Assembly (NCBI GenBank): GCA_041689775.1
Contig: JBDNFP010000092.1
Location: 1 to 6,094 of the forward strand
Reading direction: 5' to 3'
Source: JBDNFP01 sp041689775
GTDB taxonomy: Bacteria > Bacteroidota > Bacteroidia > Cytophagales > Spirosomataceae
Length of the DNA stretch: 6,094 bases
Shown: piece by piece, positions 4,853 to 6,094 of the stretch
How positions within the stretch are numbered: the stretch's first letter is position 1
Layout: every line of letters begins with the position of its first letter
The notes under the pieces: generated by a model
The model's input: the letters and a program-made list of their open reading frames with translations, nothing else
The model's database searches: none
Told to the model about the DNA's origin: nothing
Translations under genes and position numbers: made by a program

Positions 4853-6094
4853 CTAGTTTTCTAACATAATCAAGAATTCCTCTTCTGAAAGGATAGTAAC
4901 GCCCAATTTTCGGGCTTTTTCGAGCTTTGAAGGCCCCGTATTATCTCCGGCCAATAAATAGTTTAGCTTTCCAGACACCCCACTAAGCACCTTACCCCCG
5001 TTTGCTTCTATCTTTACTTTCAATTCTTCGCGATCAAAATTCTGAAAGACTCCGGAGATAACAAAGGTTTTTCCCGTCAACGCTTCACCTTCCATTATCA
5101 CAGGCTTATCGTCAGTCTCCAAAGTCAGTTGGGCATTTTTTAAGCCTAAAACCAACTGTAAATTTTCTGGTTCTGCGAAATAGTCAAGGACACTTTGGGC
5201 AATTCGACCACCAATTTCGGGTACTTGCAGTAGCTCGTCATAACTGGCAATCATCAAAGCATCCATGTTTTTAAAATAGCTGGCTAGTTTTTCGGCCACC
5301 GTGGCCCCAACAAACCGGATTCCAAGTCCAAATAGTAGGTTCTTAAAAGGCGCCTTTTTGGATTGGTCGATCCCTTTTAGAATATTTTCAACCGTTTTTT
5401 CGCGAAAGCTTATCTTTTTACTTTTGCCGGTTTCTTCGTTGTAAATTTCTTTTTCCAGGCCCAATAACTGATCGTAGGCCAAAGTATATAAGTCAGCTAC
5501 GGTCAGGACAAGCCCTTTGTCAAAAAGCAATTCAATTTTTCCTTCCCCAAGGCTATCAATATTCATTGCCTTTCGTTGGATGAAATGCTCTATTTTCCCC
5601 CTCAGTTGAGGTGGACAACCACGTTCATTGGGACAATAAAAAGCTACTTCTCCTTCGTTTCGCACTAGTTCGGTACCACATTTGGGGCAATTTTGTGGAA
5701 AATGAATGGGCTCAGTACCGAATAACCCCCTCTGAGAAACATCTACCCCGGTTATTTTAGGAATAATTTCTCCACTTTTTTCCACAAAAACCGTATCACC
5801 TACCTGTAAACCAAGCCTTTCCAGTTCATTTGCATTATGGAGAGTAGCCCGTTTCACATAGGTTCCTGAAAGATGTACGCCTCGCACTTTCTCGTACGGT
5901 TTTTGACGCTCAGATACCGCCGACAAGTTAGCTACCGGGGTTACGGCCCCAGTTCTACCCACCTGATAGGATGCAAAGCGCAGAATAGCGGGCTTATTTT
6001 CGGCTTTATACTTGAAAGCAATCGCCCACATTGGACTTTTTGCGGTACTACCTAATTCCCGTTGTTGCTCGTAAGAATTTATTTTAATCACAAT
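4853..6094 (-). CDS. ligA: NAD-dependent DNA ligase LigA, C-terminal part (5' end outside window)
   Basis: The last 412-413 residues of LigA, which seals nicks in DNA using NAD+ in replication and repair. The frame stays open to the right edge. The GTG at 6089-6091 is an internal valine (context IVIKINSY), not the start. About 265 residues are missing, including the adenylated KxDG lysine. Visible, counting from that valine: the end of the nucleotidyltransferase domain with WAIAFKYKAE (K27 corresponds to E. coli K290); an OB fold at about 35-115 (GRTGAVTPVA, ATLHN); a Cys4 zinc finger C135, C138, C153, C159 with the family spacing; helix-hairpin-helix repeats at about 195-310 (FGLGIRFVGATVAEKLA, VPEIGGRIA); and a BRCT domain at 336-410 (LTGKTFVISGVF, LLAGDNTGPSKLEKA). 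A polar insert (about 214-228) precedes the helix-hairpin-helix part and is common in Bacteroidota. The stop is TAG. The gene is probably essential. No terminator is evident before dapA, so read-through into dapA is likely. Confidence 0.98.
   Translation of the reverse strand: MVIKINSYEQQRELGSTAKSPMWAIAFKYKAENKPAILRFASYQVGRTGAVTPVANLSAVSERQKPYEKVRGVHLSGTYVKRATLHNANELERLGLQVGDTVFVEKSGEIIPKITGVDVSQRGLFGTEPIHFPQNCPKCGTELVRNEGEVAFYCPNERGCPPQLRGKIEHFIQRKAMNIDSLGEGKIELLFDKGLVLTVADLYTLAYDQLLGLEKEIYNEETGKSKKISFREKTVENILKGIDQSKKAPFKNLLFGLGIRFVGATVAEKLASYFKNMDALMIASYDELLQVPEIGGRIAQSVLDYFAEPENLQLVLGLKNAQLTLETDDKPVIMEGEALTGKTFVISGVFQNFDREELKVKIEANGGKVLSGVSGKLNYLLAGDNTGPSKLEKARKLGVTILSEEEFLIMLEN

Noticed and set aside
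6089..6091. GTG as the start codon of ligA
   Set aside because: It falls inside the conserved IVIKINSY segment in the middle of the nucleotidyltransferase domain, and the frame is open to the window edge. The gene is cut by the window and does not start here.

Overview
The window looks like chromosomal DNA from a member of the Bacteroidota, most likely the Cytophagales. The evidence is a LigA with features common in that phylum (insert before the helix-hairpin-helix region, GIRFVG motif), the M14 peptidase type, promoter-like TTG / TAnnTTTG elements instead of the E. coli type, A-rich sequence instead of Shine-Dalgarno sites before the starts, and a tRNA gene without an encoded CCA end. The genus cannot be fixed from the sequence alone.

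Layout, left to right. A small lipoprotein of unknown function (+ strand, 57-632) is followed by about 280 bases without a protein gene. That stretch holds a perfect 13-bp inverted repeat, a short tandem repeat and the hairpin terminator of the next gene. A tRNA-Glu(UUC) gene lies at 913-984 on the - strand. The 277-base spacer at 985-1261 carries diverging signals: a good tRNA promoter on the - strand and T-rich, repeated promoter-like motifs leading rightward. A secreted zinc carboxypeptidase-like protein (peptidase family M14, with a C-terminal glutamine-amidotransferase-like region) fills 1262-3760 and ends in five consecutive in-frame stop codons. A 16-bp hairpin at 3775-3819 separates it from the convergent dapA (- strand, 3853-4743). 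Upstream of dapA, on the same strand, is ligA, the NAD-dependent DNA ligase (4853 to the right edge). Its N-terminal part lies outside the window.

The genes do not form one pathway. dapA makes the first dedicated intermediate of diaminopimelate and lysine synthesis, ligA seals DNA nicks in replication and repair, and the M14 protein probably degrades peptides in the cell envelope. The ligA-dapA order is a housekeeping pairing that I recall from other Bacteroidota. dapA also has its own candidate -7 element in the 109-bp gap. I found no CRISPR array, transposase, phage gene, toxin-antitoxin pair or defence system, and no convincing new biological system. The more interesting signals are small: the 13-bp inverted repeat with flanking AATA, repeated ATTTTTGRTAT motifs before the peptidase gene, the five-stop ending, a GAAA-loop hairpin overlapping the tRNA 3' end, and DapA residues that predict insensitivity to lysine.
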